A stretch of DNA of 64,000 nucleotides from Octadecabacter arcticus 238 (GTDB lineage Bacteria > Pseudomonadota > Alphaproteobacteria > Rhodobacterales > Rhodobacteraceae), in contig NC_020908.1 of NCBI RefSeq assembly GCF_000155735.2, positions 4,339,501 through 4,403,500 of the forward strand, read 5' to 3'. The notes beneath the pieces are model-generated. The model made no database searches. It saw nothing but the letters and a program-made list of their open reading frames with translations, and was not told the origin of the DNA. The translations under genes were made by a program, and so were the position numbers. Shown here piece after piece: positions 55,282 through 64,000 of this stretch. Each line of letters begins with the position of its first letter. Positions within the stretch are counted from its first letter, which is position 1.

Positions 55282-56041
55282 AGACCTTGACCTCTTACTT
55301 GATGCGGCGAGGGCTGCGGGCGACATCGCACGCGGCTATTTCAATGCTTCACCGGACGTCTGGGAAAAGTCCGATGGCCAGGGCCCCGTGACCGAGGCCG
55401 ACCTGCACGTGAATCGCCAACTGTCTGCCGATCTTCAATCCGCGCGGCCCAACTACGGATGGCTCTCTGAGGAAAGCGAAGACAGTGCAGCACGGCTTTC
55501 AACCGAATATCAGTTCATTATCGACCCTATCGATGGCACGCGCGCTTTCATTGAAGGCAGCAAGGACTGGGCGCATTCGATTGCGATAGCCAAGGGCGGT
55601 GTCGTCACAGCGGCCGTGATTTATCTGCCCATGCGCGACGCAATGTATACGGCTGCCCTGGGCCAAGGCGCGGCGCTAAATGGCACGCCAATCAACGCGC
55701 TCCCCAACAAACAGATTGAAACCGCGACGGTACTGTCGTCAAAGCCAAACATTAATCCCAAATATTGGGCCGGTGCTGTGCCGCCGTTCAAACGCACGTT
55801 TCGATCTTCATTGGCCTACCGCCTTGCCCTCGTTGCCGAGGGGCAGTTTGACGGTATGCTCACGCTGCGCCCGACGTGGGAATGGGACGTTGCGGCTGGC
55901 GCGTTGATCGTGACTGAAGCGGGCGGCGGTGTGAGTGATCAAAAAGGCTTAACGCCCGTGTTCAACAATCCGCACCCGCAGATCAACGGCATGGTCGCGG
56001 CTGGAGGAATTCACTCGAAACTGGTCGCAGCCCTCGCCTGA
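55268..56041 (+). CDS. Inositol-phosphatase family protein, CysQ-like
   Basis: The 257-residue phosphatase has the metal-binding motifs WLSEES, FIIDPIDGTRAFIEG and WEWDVAAGALIVTEAGG of the inositol monophosphatase/CysQ superfamily. CysQ removes phosphate from PAP, a by-product of sulfate assimilation; the choice between PAP and inositol phosphates cannot be made by eye. It starts at TTG (55268) or GTG (55274), overlapping the tldE end by up to 14 bases, so it is translationally coupled. Confidence 0.88.
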   Translation: MLVPKDLDLLLDAARAAGDIARGYFNASPDVWEKSDGQGPVTEADLHVNRQLSADLQSARPNYGWLSEESEDSAARLSTEYQFIIDPIDGTRAFIEGSKDWAHSIAIAKGGVVTAAVIYLPMRDAMYTAALGQGAALNGTPINALPNKQIETATVLSSKPNINPKYWAGAVPPFKRTFRSSLAYRLALVAEGQFDGMLTLRPTWEWDVAAGALIVTEAGGGVSDQKGLTPVFNNPHPQINGMVAAGGIHSKLVAALA

Positions 56042-56129
56042 GCAGCTTACCCACCTTTACCCTGTGAGGCCAACGCCATAGGGTTGGTGCAACAAATTTT
56101 AGCCTCCATCTTCAACCTATAGGTGCCCC

Positions 56130-56372
56130 ATGTCCCAGCGTCTTCACCTCGTCTTTGGTGGCGAACTCGTCGACCCGACCAAGAACGCATTTAAGAATGT
56201 TGATGATATCCACGTCGTCGGGATGTTCCCTGATTACGATTCGGCGTTCAACGCATGGAAGTCCGAAGCACAAAAGACCGTGGACAATGCCCACATGCGC
56301 TATTTCATCGCCCACATTCACCGCTTGCGCGACGAGGAGGCAGAAACATCCCCCACCGAAGAGCTGGACTAA
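56130..56372 (+). CDS. DUF4170 protein
   Basis: An 80-residue soluble protein: RLHLVFGGELVDPTKNAFKN, VGMFPDYDSAFNAWKSEAQK, HMRYFIAHIHRL. This is the DUF4170 family, regularly found before waaA in alphaproteobacteria. The function is unknown; the constant position in a lipopolysaccharide cluster suggests a role there. It precedes the Kdo transferase by 15 bases. Confidence 0.85.
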   Translation: MSQRLHLVFGGELVDPTKNAFKNVDDIHVVGMFPDYDSAFNAWKSEAQKTVDNAHMRYFIAHIHRLRDEEAETSPTEELD

Positions 56373-56387
56373 GCGAGGTACTGGTCG

Positions 56388-57500
56388 GTGATTTGGATTC
56401 ATTGCGGTGACAAGAGCGAAGTCATCACGACCCTGTCGTTGGCCACACGTTTGCATGAACACAGTGAAGCGATGGATGTGCTGGTCACTGCTGGCGCTGA
56501 TATTCTACCACTTTTGACGCCGGTTCCAGATGGCATTCATGTTGTCCCTATTCCGCATGATAGCCTCGTCAAAGCGCGGGCGTTTCTTGCAGATTGGGTT
56601 CCACAATACCTGATCTGGAACGGCGGCCCAGTACGCCCGATCCTGTTGCGCTGCGTCGAAAAAAGCGGCCTCGGTGCGACCATGATCAACGCTCGCAATT
56701 CAACGCTTTTTGCCGGCAGATCGCGGTGGATGCTGGGCGCTTCACGCAATGCAGTTCTACCATTCAATCGCGTTCTGACCGCAGACGGTGCGACAGCCAC
56801 CCGTTTGATCCGTGGCGGGGTACCGCGCGAAAAGGTCCTGGCGACAGGTCCTGTTTTGGAAGAACCGATGACGCTTTCCTATGATGCAAACGAACTCACG
56901 GTCTTGAACGAAGCGTTAAGCGCGCGCCCACTTTGGTTTGCCGCAAGTGTCACCACACCCGAAATTGTCCATATTGTCGCGGCGCATTTGACGGCGGGCC
57001 GCAAAAACCACCGACTCCTGCTCCTCATCACCCCGCGTGATATCGACAGCGGCCCAGACGTCGCACAAGTTCTGCGCGAGGCTGGTTTCAAGGTTGGTGT
57101 TCGATCACAAGGTGACGATCCTGAACCAGAACATCAGGCCTATGTCGCGGACTTGGACGATGAACTTGGCTTATGGTACCGGATTGCACCGCTCACATTT
57201 ATCGGCGGCACGTTAAGTGCTGGTGGCGCAGTCTCCCCGTTTGAGCCAATTGCACTGGGGTCTGCCGTTATTCACGGCCCCCGCAAATCGCCACACGCGG
57301 CACAGTTCGCGCGGTTGGCACAGGCACAGGCAAGTCGTGAAATCCGTTCGGCAGCAGAGCTCGGGATCGCAGTCGGTGTGCTGATCTCACCGGAACAAAC
57401 CGCACGGATGGCATTGGCCGGATGGTCTGAAATTACCCAGAACGCTGAAACGATAAACCAGCTCGTGTTGGATGCTCGGCAAAGCGCAGAGGTCACGTGA
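56388..57500 (+). CDS. waaA: 3-deoxy-D-manno-octulosonic acid (Kdo) transferase
   Basis: The 370-residue GT-B type glycosyltransferase resembles WaaA/KdtA, which adds Kdo to lipid A at the inner membrane. Visible are [31 protein letters not shown] in the donor domain and the family's [20 protein letters not shown] with HGPRKSPH near the end. It is somewhat shorter than E. coli WaaA. It starts with GTG and overlaps the lpxK start, so the two act as one unit. Confidence 0.87.
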   Translation: MIWIHCGDKSEVITTLSLATRLHEHSEAMDVLVTAGADILPLLTPVPDGIHVVPIPHDSLVKARAFLADWVPQYLIWNGGPVRPILLRCVEKSGLGATMINARNSTLFAGRSRWMLGASRNAVLPFNRVLTADGATATRLIRGGVPREKVLATGPVLEEPMTLSYDANELTVLNEALSARPLWFAASVTTPEIVHIVAAHLTAGRKNHRLLLLITPRDIDSGPDVAQVLREAGFKVGVRSQGDDPEPEHQAYVADLDDELGLWYRIAPLTFIGGTLSAGGAVSPFEPIALGSAVIHGPRKSPHAAQFARLAQAQASREIRSAAELGIAVGVLISPEQTARMALAGWSEITQNAETINQLVLDARQSAEVT

Positions 57501-58486
57501 TGAGGCCACCACTATTTTGGCATCAAGACCGCAGCGTCATCGCCGCTGTTTTATCGCCCTTGGGATCGCTTTACGGCGCGGCGACTGCATTGCGCCTGCG
57601 CCAAAGCCCGACCCACCTCGCAACAGTCCCTGTCATCTGCATTGGCAATATCAACGCTGGCGGAACCGGCAAAACGCCCACCGCGATCGTGCTAACGCAG
57701 CGGTTGACTGAGTTTGGGCAAAAACCACACATCGTCAGCCGAGGCTACGGCGGATCGCTGGACGGCCCGGTGCTAGTCGACACGGCCACCCACCGGGCCA
57801 ATGACGTGGGCGATGAACCACTTTTGCTTGCCGCGTTCGCTCCAACATGGGTGTCCAAAGATCGCGCGCAGGGCGTGATGGCGGCCGAAGCTTCGGGCGC
57901 GACCGTCATCTTACTCGACGACGGATTCCAAAACCCGAGCGTGCGCAAGGACCTGAACATCGTTGTGGTGGATGCCGTCAAAGGGTTCGGAAATGGCCGC
58001 GTCATTCCGGCGGGACCTTTGCGCGAACCAGTCAAGGCAGGTCTTGCACGTGCGGACGTCGTGTTGGCGATTGGGCCCAACGCTGCACGCGCCGCATTTG
58101 CACCCGATTTACCGCCGTCCTGTGTGCGCTTGAACGGTCGCTTGGACGCGCTGCCCACGGAAATGCCTTGGGACGGTTTGCGCGTCTTGGCCTTTGCTGG
58201 GATCGGCCATCCTGAAAAGTTCTTTGCGACACTCAAAGCCCTCGGCGCGGATGTTGTGCGCAGTGAGGCGTTGGACGATCACCAACCGTTCACCAACGCG
58301 CTGCTGGCCCGCCTGGAAACCGAGGCAAAGTCGCATGGGCTGATAATGGTCACCACCGAAAAAGATGCCACGCGATTACCAGAAAATTTCCGCACGAAGG
58401 TCACCGTGCTCCCAGTGCGTTTAGCCCTGTTGGATTGGCGGCCTCTTGACGCGAAATTGGCGCTCCTTGGGATCACCCGTCAATGA
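57497..58486 (+). CDS. lpxK: Tetraacyldisaccharide 4'-kinase
   Basis: The 329-residue kinase has the Walker A-like [35 protein letters not shown] and [20 protein letters not shown], all LpxK signatures. It phosphorylates the lipid A disaccharide at the inner membrane. The start is GTG at 57497 inside the waaA stop, or the ATG at 57500. It ends the lipopolysaccharide run and overlaps the convergent CaiB/BaiF gene by 14 bases. Confidence 0.95.
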   Translation: MMRPPLFWHQDRSVIAAVLSPLGSLYGAATALRLRQSPTHLATVPVICIGNINAGGTGKTPTAIVLTQRLTEFGQKPHIVSRGYGGSLDGPVLVDTATHRANDVGDEPLLLAAFAPTWVSKDRAQGVMAAEASGATVILLDDGFQNPSVRKDLNIVVVDAVKGFGNGRVIPAGPLREPVKAGLARADVVLAIGPNAARAAFAPDLPPSCVRLNGRLDALPTEMPWDGLRVLAFAGIGHPEKFFATLKALGADVVRSEALDDHQPFTNALLARLETEAKSHGLIMVTTEKDATRLPENFRTKVTVLPVRLALLDWRPLDAKLALLGITRQ

Positions 58487-59597
58487 TGTCTTGATCCTGA
58501 CCAAGCGATGGCGCTGGCCGGTCTAGCGCAAGGTCCGCGTCCGAAAATCGCATCGGCGGACGCACGGACAGCGCACCATGTATGTCAAGTTTCAGTCCAC
58601 GCGCTATCACCTGCGGGTCAGCAAAAACATCCTCAAACGTGTTGATCGGTCCAGCAGGGACGCCCTTGGTTTCACATGTCGTCAGAATATCTGCTTTTGT
58701 CCAATAAAGCATCTTATCTGCCAGAAGTGGTACTAACACCGAACGGTTTTTAAGACGTGCGGGATTGGTCGCAAAACGCGGATCAGTGCCCAGCGCATCC
58801 AGACCCAGAACGCTGCAAAATTTACGAAACTGCCCGTCATTTCCCACGGCAATAATGACATGCCCATCGCCACATTCAAACACTTGATAGGGCACAATAT
58901 TGGGGTGGGCATTGCCAAGACGTTCGGGCGACTTGCCCGTCGCCAAATAGTTCATGGCTTGGTTGGCCGTGGTCGCCACTGCAACATCAAGCAGCGCAAG
59001 ATCAATATGTTGCCCGCGCTCTGTACCATGGCGCTGGTGAACCGCCGCAAGAATCGCGTTGCTCGCGTACAAACCGGTGAAAATGTCGGTCACAGCAACG
59101 CCAACCTTTTGTGGCTGGCCGTCTGGATCGCCGGTGACGGACATCAATCCTGACATGCCTTGGATGATGTAATCGTAGCCAGCGCGCGCAGCATACGGTC
59201 CGTCCTGACCAAAACCCGTGATAGAACAGTATATCAGGCGCGGGTGGCTTTCGCGCAGGCTTGCGTAATCCAGCCCATATTTGGCAAGTCCACCAACCTT
59301 GAAATTTTCAATCAGCACATCGGCGTCCACCAGAAGCCGCAGCAACGCCGCCTTGCCCTCATCGGTGCGGAAATCGATCACGACAGACTTTTTGCCCCTA
59401 TTGCAGCCATGAAAATAGGCGGCCGACCGTTCGCCACCGTGTTCAATGAACGGCGGGCCCCATGTACGGGTATCGTCACCTTCGGGCGCTTCGACCTTAA
59501 TGACCTCAGCGCCCATATCGGCAAGCAATTGTCCCGCCCATGGCCCCGCCAATATGCGGGCCAATTCAACGACCTTCAGGCCCGCAAGTGGTGTCAT
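58473..59597 (-). CDS. CaiB/BaiF family CoA-transferase
   Basis: The 374-residue class III CoA-transferase starts with [20 protein letters not shown] and has [23 protein letters not shown], and the catalytic Asp in [19 protein letters not shown]. These enzymes move CoA between carboxylic acids such as formate/oxalate, succinate or carnitine derivatives; the acceptor is unknown here. It abuts the DsbA-like gene on the same strand. Confidence 0.92.
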   Translation of the reverse strand: MTPLAGLKVVELARILAGPWAGQLLADMGAEVIKVEAPEGDDTRTWGPPFIEHGGERSAAYFHGCNRGKKSVVIDFRTDEGKAALLRLLVDADVLIENFKVGGLAKYGLDYASLRESHPRLIYCSITGFGQDGPYAARAGYDYIIQGMSGLMSVTGDPDGQPQKVGVAVTDIFTGLYASNAILAAVHQRHGTERGQHIDLALLDVAVATTANQAMNYLATGKSPERLGNAHPNIVPYQVFECGDGHVIIAVGNDGQFRKFCSVLGLDALGTDPRFATNPARLKNRSVLVPLLADKMLYWTKADILTTCETKGVPAGPINTFEDVFADPQVIARGLKLDIHGALSVRPPMRFSDADLALDRPAPSLGQDQDIIDG

Positions 59598-60262
59598 CAG
59601 TTGGATTCTGCCAGCTTTTCGCCAAGCACTTCTGCAAAATCGGCGTAGTTCATGTTGGAATACTTTTCACCGTTGATTAGAAACGTCGGCGTCCCCTGAA
59701 CATCGTCCGCATCAGCGTTGGAACGATACCAACCCGTCAGTTCCTGCGCCTTTGCTTCGTCGGTCAAACAAACGTCGAGTTCAGCATCAGACAGTCCCGC
59801 GACTTTGCCGATATTGCGCAGTGATGTGATGATCTCTTCGCCACTTTCGCCACGCGCCCAGTCTTGCTGATTTTCATACAGCAGGCTTGAAATGCCAAAG
59901 AAGCGCATTTCGCCACCGCAACGAGCTACCATGGACGCCCAAAGGCCGGGGGCGTCAAAATAAACTTCGCGGTAGGTGAAGCCAATCAAGCCAGTGTCGA
60001 TGTAATTTTCTTTGATCTGCTGATATTGATCAGCGTGAAAAGATGCGCAATGCGGGCAGGTGTAGGACGCATATTCAAGGACTTGAACAGATGCGTCCGG
60101 ATTGCCTTGGGTCATTTCGATGATGTCGAACTGGGCCGCTTCCATTGTCTCTGTTGCTCCGCTCGATTGTGCAGACGCGGCGGTGCGGTTCATGAACCAC
60201 GCGCCACCAGCGACGGCAACAATAGCAACAACAGCGACGGAAGAGAGGATAGATTTATTCAT
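59597..60262 (-). CDS. DsbA-family thiol-disulfide protein
   Basis: The 221-residue protein has an N-terminal signal/anchor (SILSSVAVVAIVAVAGGAWF) and a DsbA-like thioredoxin domain with active site YTCPHCASFH, cis-proline QGTPTFLING and an inserted helical domain. It oxidises or shuffles disulfides in periplasmic proteins. The ATG at 60262 lies inside the longer open frame and fits a signal sequence better. It follows the DUF721 gene with a 17-base spacer, an arrangement common in Rhodobacterales. Confidence 0.9.
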   Translation of the reverse strand: MNKSILSSVAVVAIVAVAGGAWFMNRTAASAQSSGATETMEAAQFDIIEMTQGNPDASVQVLEYASYTCPHCASFHADQYQQIKENYIDTGLIGFTYREVYFDAPGLWASMVARCGGEMRFFGISSLLYENQQDWARGESGEEIITSLRNIGKVAGLSDAELDVCLTDEAKAQELTGWYRSNADADDVQGTPTFLINGEKYSNMNYADFAEVLGEKLAESN

Positions 60263-60279
60263 CAGGTTTACTTTCAGAG

Positions 60280-60795
60280 TCAAGAATCGGAGGGGCGTTT
60301 ACTTATGACATTTGCGCCCAAAGCCGAGAGGGCCGCGCGCAATGATTCATTTTTTACAGCGGCAGCAAGATCTTGTGCTGCAGATTTCGCTTCGGGTTTC
60401 GGGCCACGCGGGGTCGCCGCACCGTGATCAAACGCCATCTGCCCTTCGGCAAATCCTGTCGCCGCCGTCTGTGTGATGCGGATACGGGCGATGGCATTAT
60501 AGCCGTAACAGGCGTTCACCTTGGCACGAATTTGTTCTTTTTGCATTTCTAACATCGGGGCTTGCGCGCCCGACGTTAGCACGGTGAGCGTAGCGCCCAT
60601 CCCGCCACGGGCATAGCCCACATCAACGGGGTGCGCGATTTTCGCTGTCGCTTCGCCGACAATTTCAGCCCAATGGGTCAACACGCGACTTTGCGCAAAG
60701 CCACGCGTTTCGGTTGCCCCGCGAATGCGTTTTTGCATCAGGGTAACAGCACGAGAGAATCCGCGCGTTGTGCTATGAGGGCGTGGTTGTTTCAT
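60280..60795 (-). CDS. DUF721 (DciA-like) protein
   Basis: The 171-residue protein contains the DUF721 pattern HWAEIVGEATAKIAHPVDV, LTVLTSGAQAPMLEMQKEQI, NACYGYNAIARIRITQT. DUF721 is the DciA family, which helps load the replicative helicase in bacteria that lack DnaC; that role is established elsewhere and inferred here. An Ala/Lys-rich tail follows the domain. It is transcribed with the DsbA-like gene and divergently from mutY. Confidence 0.88.
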   Translation of the reverse strand: MKQPRPHSTTRGFSRAVTLMQKRIRGATETRGFAQSRVLTHWAEIVGEATAKIAHPVDVGYARGGMGATLTVLTSGAQAPMLEMQKEQIRAKVNACYGYNAIARIRITQTAATGFAEGQMAFDHGAATPRGPKPEAKSAAQDLAAAVKNESLRAALSALGANVISKRPSDS

Positions 60796-60863
60796 CGTTA
60801 CGCACTAATCTAAACTCTTGAGGCGTCAACGCCAGAGAAACCACTCTTAAAGGCTCATAAAGA

Positions 60864-61916
60864 TTGCGTGACATCACCGAAACCTTGTTGGATTGGTACG
60901 ATATCCACGCCCGCGAAATGCCGTGGCGCGTGATGCCTGCGATGCGCAAAGCAGGGCATCTGCCGGACCCCTATGCCGTTTGGCTGTCAGAGGTAATGTT
61001 ACAACAGACCACCGTTGCCGCTGTGCGGGCCTATCACACAAGATTTATGGCCTTGTGGCCAACTGTAAGCGCCTTGGCAGCAGCCAAGGACGCAGATGTC
61101 ATGGCAGCATGGGCCGGGCTTGGCTATTATGCGCGCGCCCGAAATCTGTTGAAATGCGCCCGCGCAGTGGTGGCCGATCACGGCGGCGCATTCCCACAAA
61201 CCTATGACGCGTTGATCGGATTACCCGGCATCGGCCCCTATACCGCAGCCGCCATTTCCGCGATTGCGTTTGATAAAGCGTCGACAGTCCTAGACGGCAA
61301 TGTCGAACGGGTCATGTCGCGCCTTTACAATGATCACACGCCCCTGCCTGCTGCCAAACCCTTGCTGATGGAGTTTGCAAAACGGCACACTTCACAGGTC
61401 CGCCCAGGCGACTACGCGCAGGCCGTGATGGATCTAGGCGCCACGATTTGCACGCCCAAGAATCCCGCCTGCGGGATTTGTCCGGTGCGCAGTGCCTGCA
61501 AAGCACATGAGGCTGGCAAACAAGGAAATCTTCCAAAAAAGACGCCAAAAAAGCCGAAACCAACGCGCCACGGCATCGCTTATATTGCGCGACGTGATGA
61601 TGGTGCGTGGTTGCTTGAAACGCGACCCGACAAGGGGCTGTTGGGTGGTATGCTCGGCTGGCCAACGACAGACTGGGGTGGTGCGCCAACGGACCAAGAG
61701 CCTGTTTCAGCGGATTGGCAGGAACTTGATATCCAAGCGCGCCACACCTTCACTCATTTCCACCTGATTCTGCGCGTCCAGACGGCATGGCTGCCCCCTG
61801 ATGCGTTGCCCGATCGTGGACAATTCATCCCCGCCGACACTTTTAGCCCCGACGCACTGCCAACCGTGATGCAAAAGGCCTACACTCTCGCAGTTGCGAC
61901 ACTACGAAATGTTTGA
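60864..61916 (+). CDS. mutY: A/G-specific adenine DNA glycosylase
   Basis: The 350-residue protein has the MutY catalytic start PYAVWLSEVMLQQTTVAAVR, helix-hairpin-helix LIGLPGIGPYTAAAISAIAF with the following Asp (VLDGNVERVM), and a 4Fe-4S cluster motif C-x6-C-x2-C-x5-C (CTPKNPACGICPVRSAC). A C-terminal MutT-like domain follows (LLETRPDKGLLGGMLGWPTT). It removes A opposite 8-oxoG. The start codon is TTG at 60864 with AAAGG upstream. Confidence 0.95.
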   Translation: MRDITETLLDWYDIHAREMPWRVMPAMRKAGHLPDPYAVWLSEVMLQQTTVAAVRAYHTRFMALWPTVSALAAAKDADVMAAWAGLGYYARARNLLKCARAVVADHGGAFPQTYDALIGLPGIGPYTAAAISAIAFDKASTVLDGNVERVMSRLYNDHTPLPAAKPLLMEFAKRHTSQVRPGDYAQAVMDLGATICTPKNPACGICPVRSACKAHEAGKQGNLPKKTPKKPKPTRHGIAYIARRDDGAWLLETRPDKGLLGGMLGWPTTDWGGAPTDQEPVSADWQELDIQARHTFTHFHLILRVQTAWLPPDALPDRGQFIPADTFSPDALPTVMQKAYTLAVATLRNV

Positions 61917-61961
61917 GCAAAGGGCGCAACCCGCTATGTTACAGCCAAACAGGAGACCACA

Positions 61962-63110
61962 ATGACATCCTTTCCCGTCGTGTCCCACACGAACATGGCC
62001 CGCATCGCACGCGCAGCACCATTCTGGTTATCATTGGCGCTGATCCCGCTGGCGTGGATCGGCGCGGTCTTTGGCGGCTGGACTGTGATCCTGATGCCAA
62101 TCGCGACGTGGTATCTGTTTTCCGCAATCGACGCATTGGCTGGCACCTACAACGAAAACGCAGACCTTGAGACAAGCGAAGATGAGCTGTTCTGGTACCG
62201 CCTAGTGACGCTTATCTGGGCGCCATTGCAATTTATCACAGTGTATGGCGTGCTGTGGTATGTCACCGCGACAGGGCATTTGGGGGGCGTAGAAAAGGTC
62301 GCGTTGTTTTTCGGAGTTGGCGTGATTTCAGGCACGATCGGCATTACCTACGCGCACGAGCTGGCCCACCAAAAGCCTAAGTTTGAAAGGTGGCTGGGCG
62401 ATATTTTGCTTGCTATGGCGCTCTATTCCCACTTTCGCAGCGAACATCTTCTGGTGCATCACCGCTATGTGGGCACCCCCAAAGACCCGGTAACCGCGCG
62501 CTACAACGAAGGCTTTCACCGATATTTCCCCCGCGTCCTGCGCCAGCAACCCGTGTCAGCTTTCAAGGCAGAGGCTGCGATGCTCGCGCGCAAGAACCTG
62601 CCATGGCATCACCGCAGCAACCCGATCTGGCGCTACGCCGTACTGCAGATCACATTTCTGGTTCTGGCGGTTTGGGTCGGCGGCTGGGCCGGGCTGGGTC
62701 TGTTTCTGGTGCAGGCATTTACCGCCATGTGGCAGCTGGAACTGGTCAATTACGTCGAACACTACGGCCTCACGCGCAAACATCTGGGGGATGGCAAATA
62801 TGAACACGTGCTGCCACGCCATTCATGAAACGCATCGCAATTGGCATCAAACTGGCTGCTGATCAATCTGCAACGCCACTCGGATCACCACTACAAACCG
62901 GACCGCCGCTTCCCACTTCTGCAAACCTACGACGAAGACGACGCCCCGCAATTGCCTTACGGCTATCCAATCATGACAACGGCCGCGATGATCCCACCCA
63001 TCTGGCGGCGCGTGATGAATCCGCGGGTGCGGGCATGGCGCAAGAAACATTACCCAGAGATCAAGGATTGGACGCCGTACAAAAACGCAACCAACCCGAT
63101 GCCCCGCTAA
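61962..63110 (+). pseudogene. alkB: Alkane 1-monooxygenase (AlkB-like) with in-frame TGA
   Basis: A membrane non-haem di-iron hydroxylase with the His boxes HELAHQK, HLLVHHRYVG and NYVEHYG. At codon 289 (62826-62828) a TGA stands where RHS-NAS indicates Trp (TGG). The same frame then continues with the last His box LQRHSDHH and LLQTYDEDDAPQLPYGYPIM to a stop at 63110. Truncation at the TGA removes a metal-binding box needed for activity. A single G-to-A change restores 382 residues. AGGAG precedes the ATG. Either a recent loss or a base error. Confidence 0.88.
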
Positions 63111-63117
63111 GTATGCG

Positions 63118-64000
63118 CTAGTGTGTGTTGCGTCGCTGGCCGCTGACCCATTCCCAGCTTGATTTACACATATCGGCCAAGGATCGCTTTGCCTCAAAAC
63201 CCAATTGTGCCTTGGCCTGTTCTGGTCGCGCAGTTAGAACGGCAACGTCCCCATCACGTCGCGGGGCGATCGTATGGGCGAGGTCTTGGCCGCATGCCTC
63301 TGAATAGGCCGCGAGCACATCCAGCACTGACGATCCTTCGCCTGTGCCGAGGTTGACCGTGTGGCTCTTGCCCGTTTCCAACAATGATTTCAGCGACAGC
63401 ACATGACCGTCGGCAAGGTCTTCAACGTGAATGTAGTCCCGCACGCCGGTGCCGTCAGGGGTATCATAGTCATCGCCAAAAACGCTGAGCTCTGCCAGCT
63501 CACCCGTCGCAACCTTGGCGATATATGGGACAAGATTATTGGGGATATCTTCTGGGTCTTCGCCGATCATCGCCGATTTATGCGCACCCACGGGATTGAA
63601 ATAGCGCAAGATGCCAACAGCCCAAGTGTCGGGCAGTTGCTCTAGAATCTGCTCGCCTGCGATTTTTGTGGATGCGTATGGTGACGTATATGTCCGTGCA
63701 TTATCTTCTGGAATCGGCTGGATGATTGTATCACCGTAAACAGTCGCGGAGGATGAAAATACAATGCGGCGCACGTCTGCTGCATCCATCGCCGCGAGCA
63801 GGTTGAGCAATCCACCGATGTTATTATGCATGTAATCGAGCGGCTTTGCGACGCTTTCGCCGACGGCCTTCTTGGCTGCGAAATGCACTACACCGTCGAT
63901 CTTATGGGCGGCAAATACATCGTCCAAATCTGCGTGGTTTAGCACGTCGCCTTGAAAGACATCGACCATTTTTCCGGCGATATCTTGCAAACGGTTCGGA
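63118..64000 (-). CDS. galE: UDP-glucose 4-epimerase, 5' end outside the window
   Basis: At least 294 residues of an extended SDR are visible, with GDVLNHADLDDVFAAHKIDG, VVHFAAKKAVGESVAKPLDY, active-site SSSATVYGD and YTSPYASTKIAGE, RYFNPVGAHKSAMIGEDP and GVRDYIHVEDLADGHVLSL, the GalE pattern. It interconverts UDP-glucose and UDP-galactose for surface sugars. The NAD-binding N-terminus lies beyond base 64000, since the frame stays open to the edge. Confidence 0.94.
   Translation of the reverse strand, partial: PNRLQDIAGKMVDVFQGDVLNHADLDDVFAAHKIDGVVHFAAKKAVGESVAKPLDYMHNNIGGLLNLLAAMDAADVRRIVFSSSATVYGDTIIQPIPEDNARTYTSPYASTKIAGEQILEQLPDTWAVGILRYFNPVGAHKSAMIGEDPEDIPNNLVPYIAKVATGELAELSVFGDDYDTPDGTGVRDYIHVEDLADGHVLSLKSLLETGKSHTVNLGTGEGSSVLDVLAAYSEACGQDLAHTIAPRRDGDVAVLTARPEQAKAQLGFEAKRSLADMCKSSWEWVSGQRRNTH

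Noticed and set aside
1215..63110. Stop-codon recoding or selenocysteine to explain the in-frame stops
   Set aside because: TAG, TGA and TAA all occur, at non-catalytic positions and in unrelated genes including an IS; no recoding structure was seen.
1..64000. CRISPR arrays, rRNA or tRNA genes
   Set aside because: No regularly spaced repeat arrays or recognisable tRNA/rRNA sequences were found. The 30-bp palindrome array has only three copies and similar linkers.

Overview
The window looks like chromosomal DNA of an alphaproteobacterium of the order Rhodobacterales (Roseobacter group, Octadecabacter-like). This assignment is inferred from gene content and the style of the proteins: a DapC-type aminotransferase next to ftsK, tandem DUF2125 proteins, the tldE-cysQ-DUF4170-waaA-lpxK block, a DUF3576 lipoprotein before leuS, and a DciA-like DUF721 protein beside DsbA and mutY. 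It was not tested by any search. Most of the DNA is ordinary, densely packed chromosome, but it carries four complete insertion sequences of different families plus an IS3 element, and several genes broken by single stops, frameshifts or deletions.

Layout. 1-6.1 kb: XRE-cupin regulator, free methionine sulfoxide reductase, a thiolase with an in-frame stop, an ISL3 element with a perfect 8-bp target duplication just upstream of gamma-glutamyltransferase, and hspQ. 6.6-24.6 kb: housekeeping genes (SLT lipoprotein, lolA, CPA2 antiporter, ftsK, aminotransferase, amidase, UbiH-type hydroxylase, LON-domain protein, CnoX-like thioredoxin, exonuclease III, OmpR-type regulator, ribA, L,D-transpeptidase) and a frameshifted EamA transporter. 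25.2-32.2 kb: a porin locus in two copies. Each copy is a porin followed by a terminator and a tiny lipoprotein gene. Between them lies a tyrosine recombinase gene broken by IS3 and IS256 elements. The second porin has no start codon and begins exactly where its sequence becomes like the signal-peptide region of the first. 32.3-37 kb: DUF3576 lipoprotein, leuS, lptE, holA. 37.1-46.7 kb: an exopolysaccharide region with a decayed yjbH-yjbF-yjbE operon, IS630 and IS66 elements, and an intact epimerase, sugar transferase, ugd and UDP-glucuronate epimerase operon. 46.7-64 kb: flavoprotein, MscS channel, enoyl-CoA hydratase, SDR, two DUF2125 paralogues, tldE, cysQ, DUF4170, waaA, lpxK, CaiB/BaiF CoA-transferase, DsbA, DUF721, mutY, an alkB hydroxylase with an in-frame stop, and galE running off the edge.

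The most interesting reading is the porin locus. The arrangement fits a recombinase-bearing element that integrated into the signal-peptide codons of a porin gene. It would have brought its own promoterless porin body, which captured the resident promoter and start codon, while the older porin was pushed downstream and silenced. This is a hypothesis built on visible junctions. The present copy of the recombinase is dead.

Envelope biogenesis links many of the other genes: lptE, lolA, waaA, lpxK, CPA2 antiporter, L,D-transpeptidase, SLT lipoprotein, porins and polysaccharide genes.
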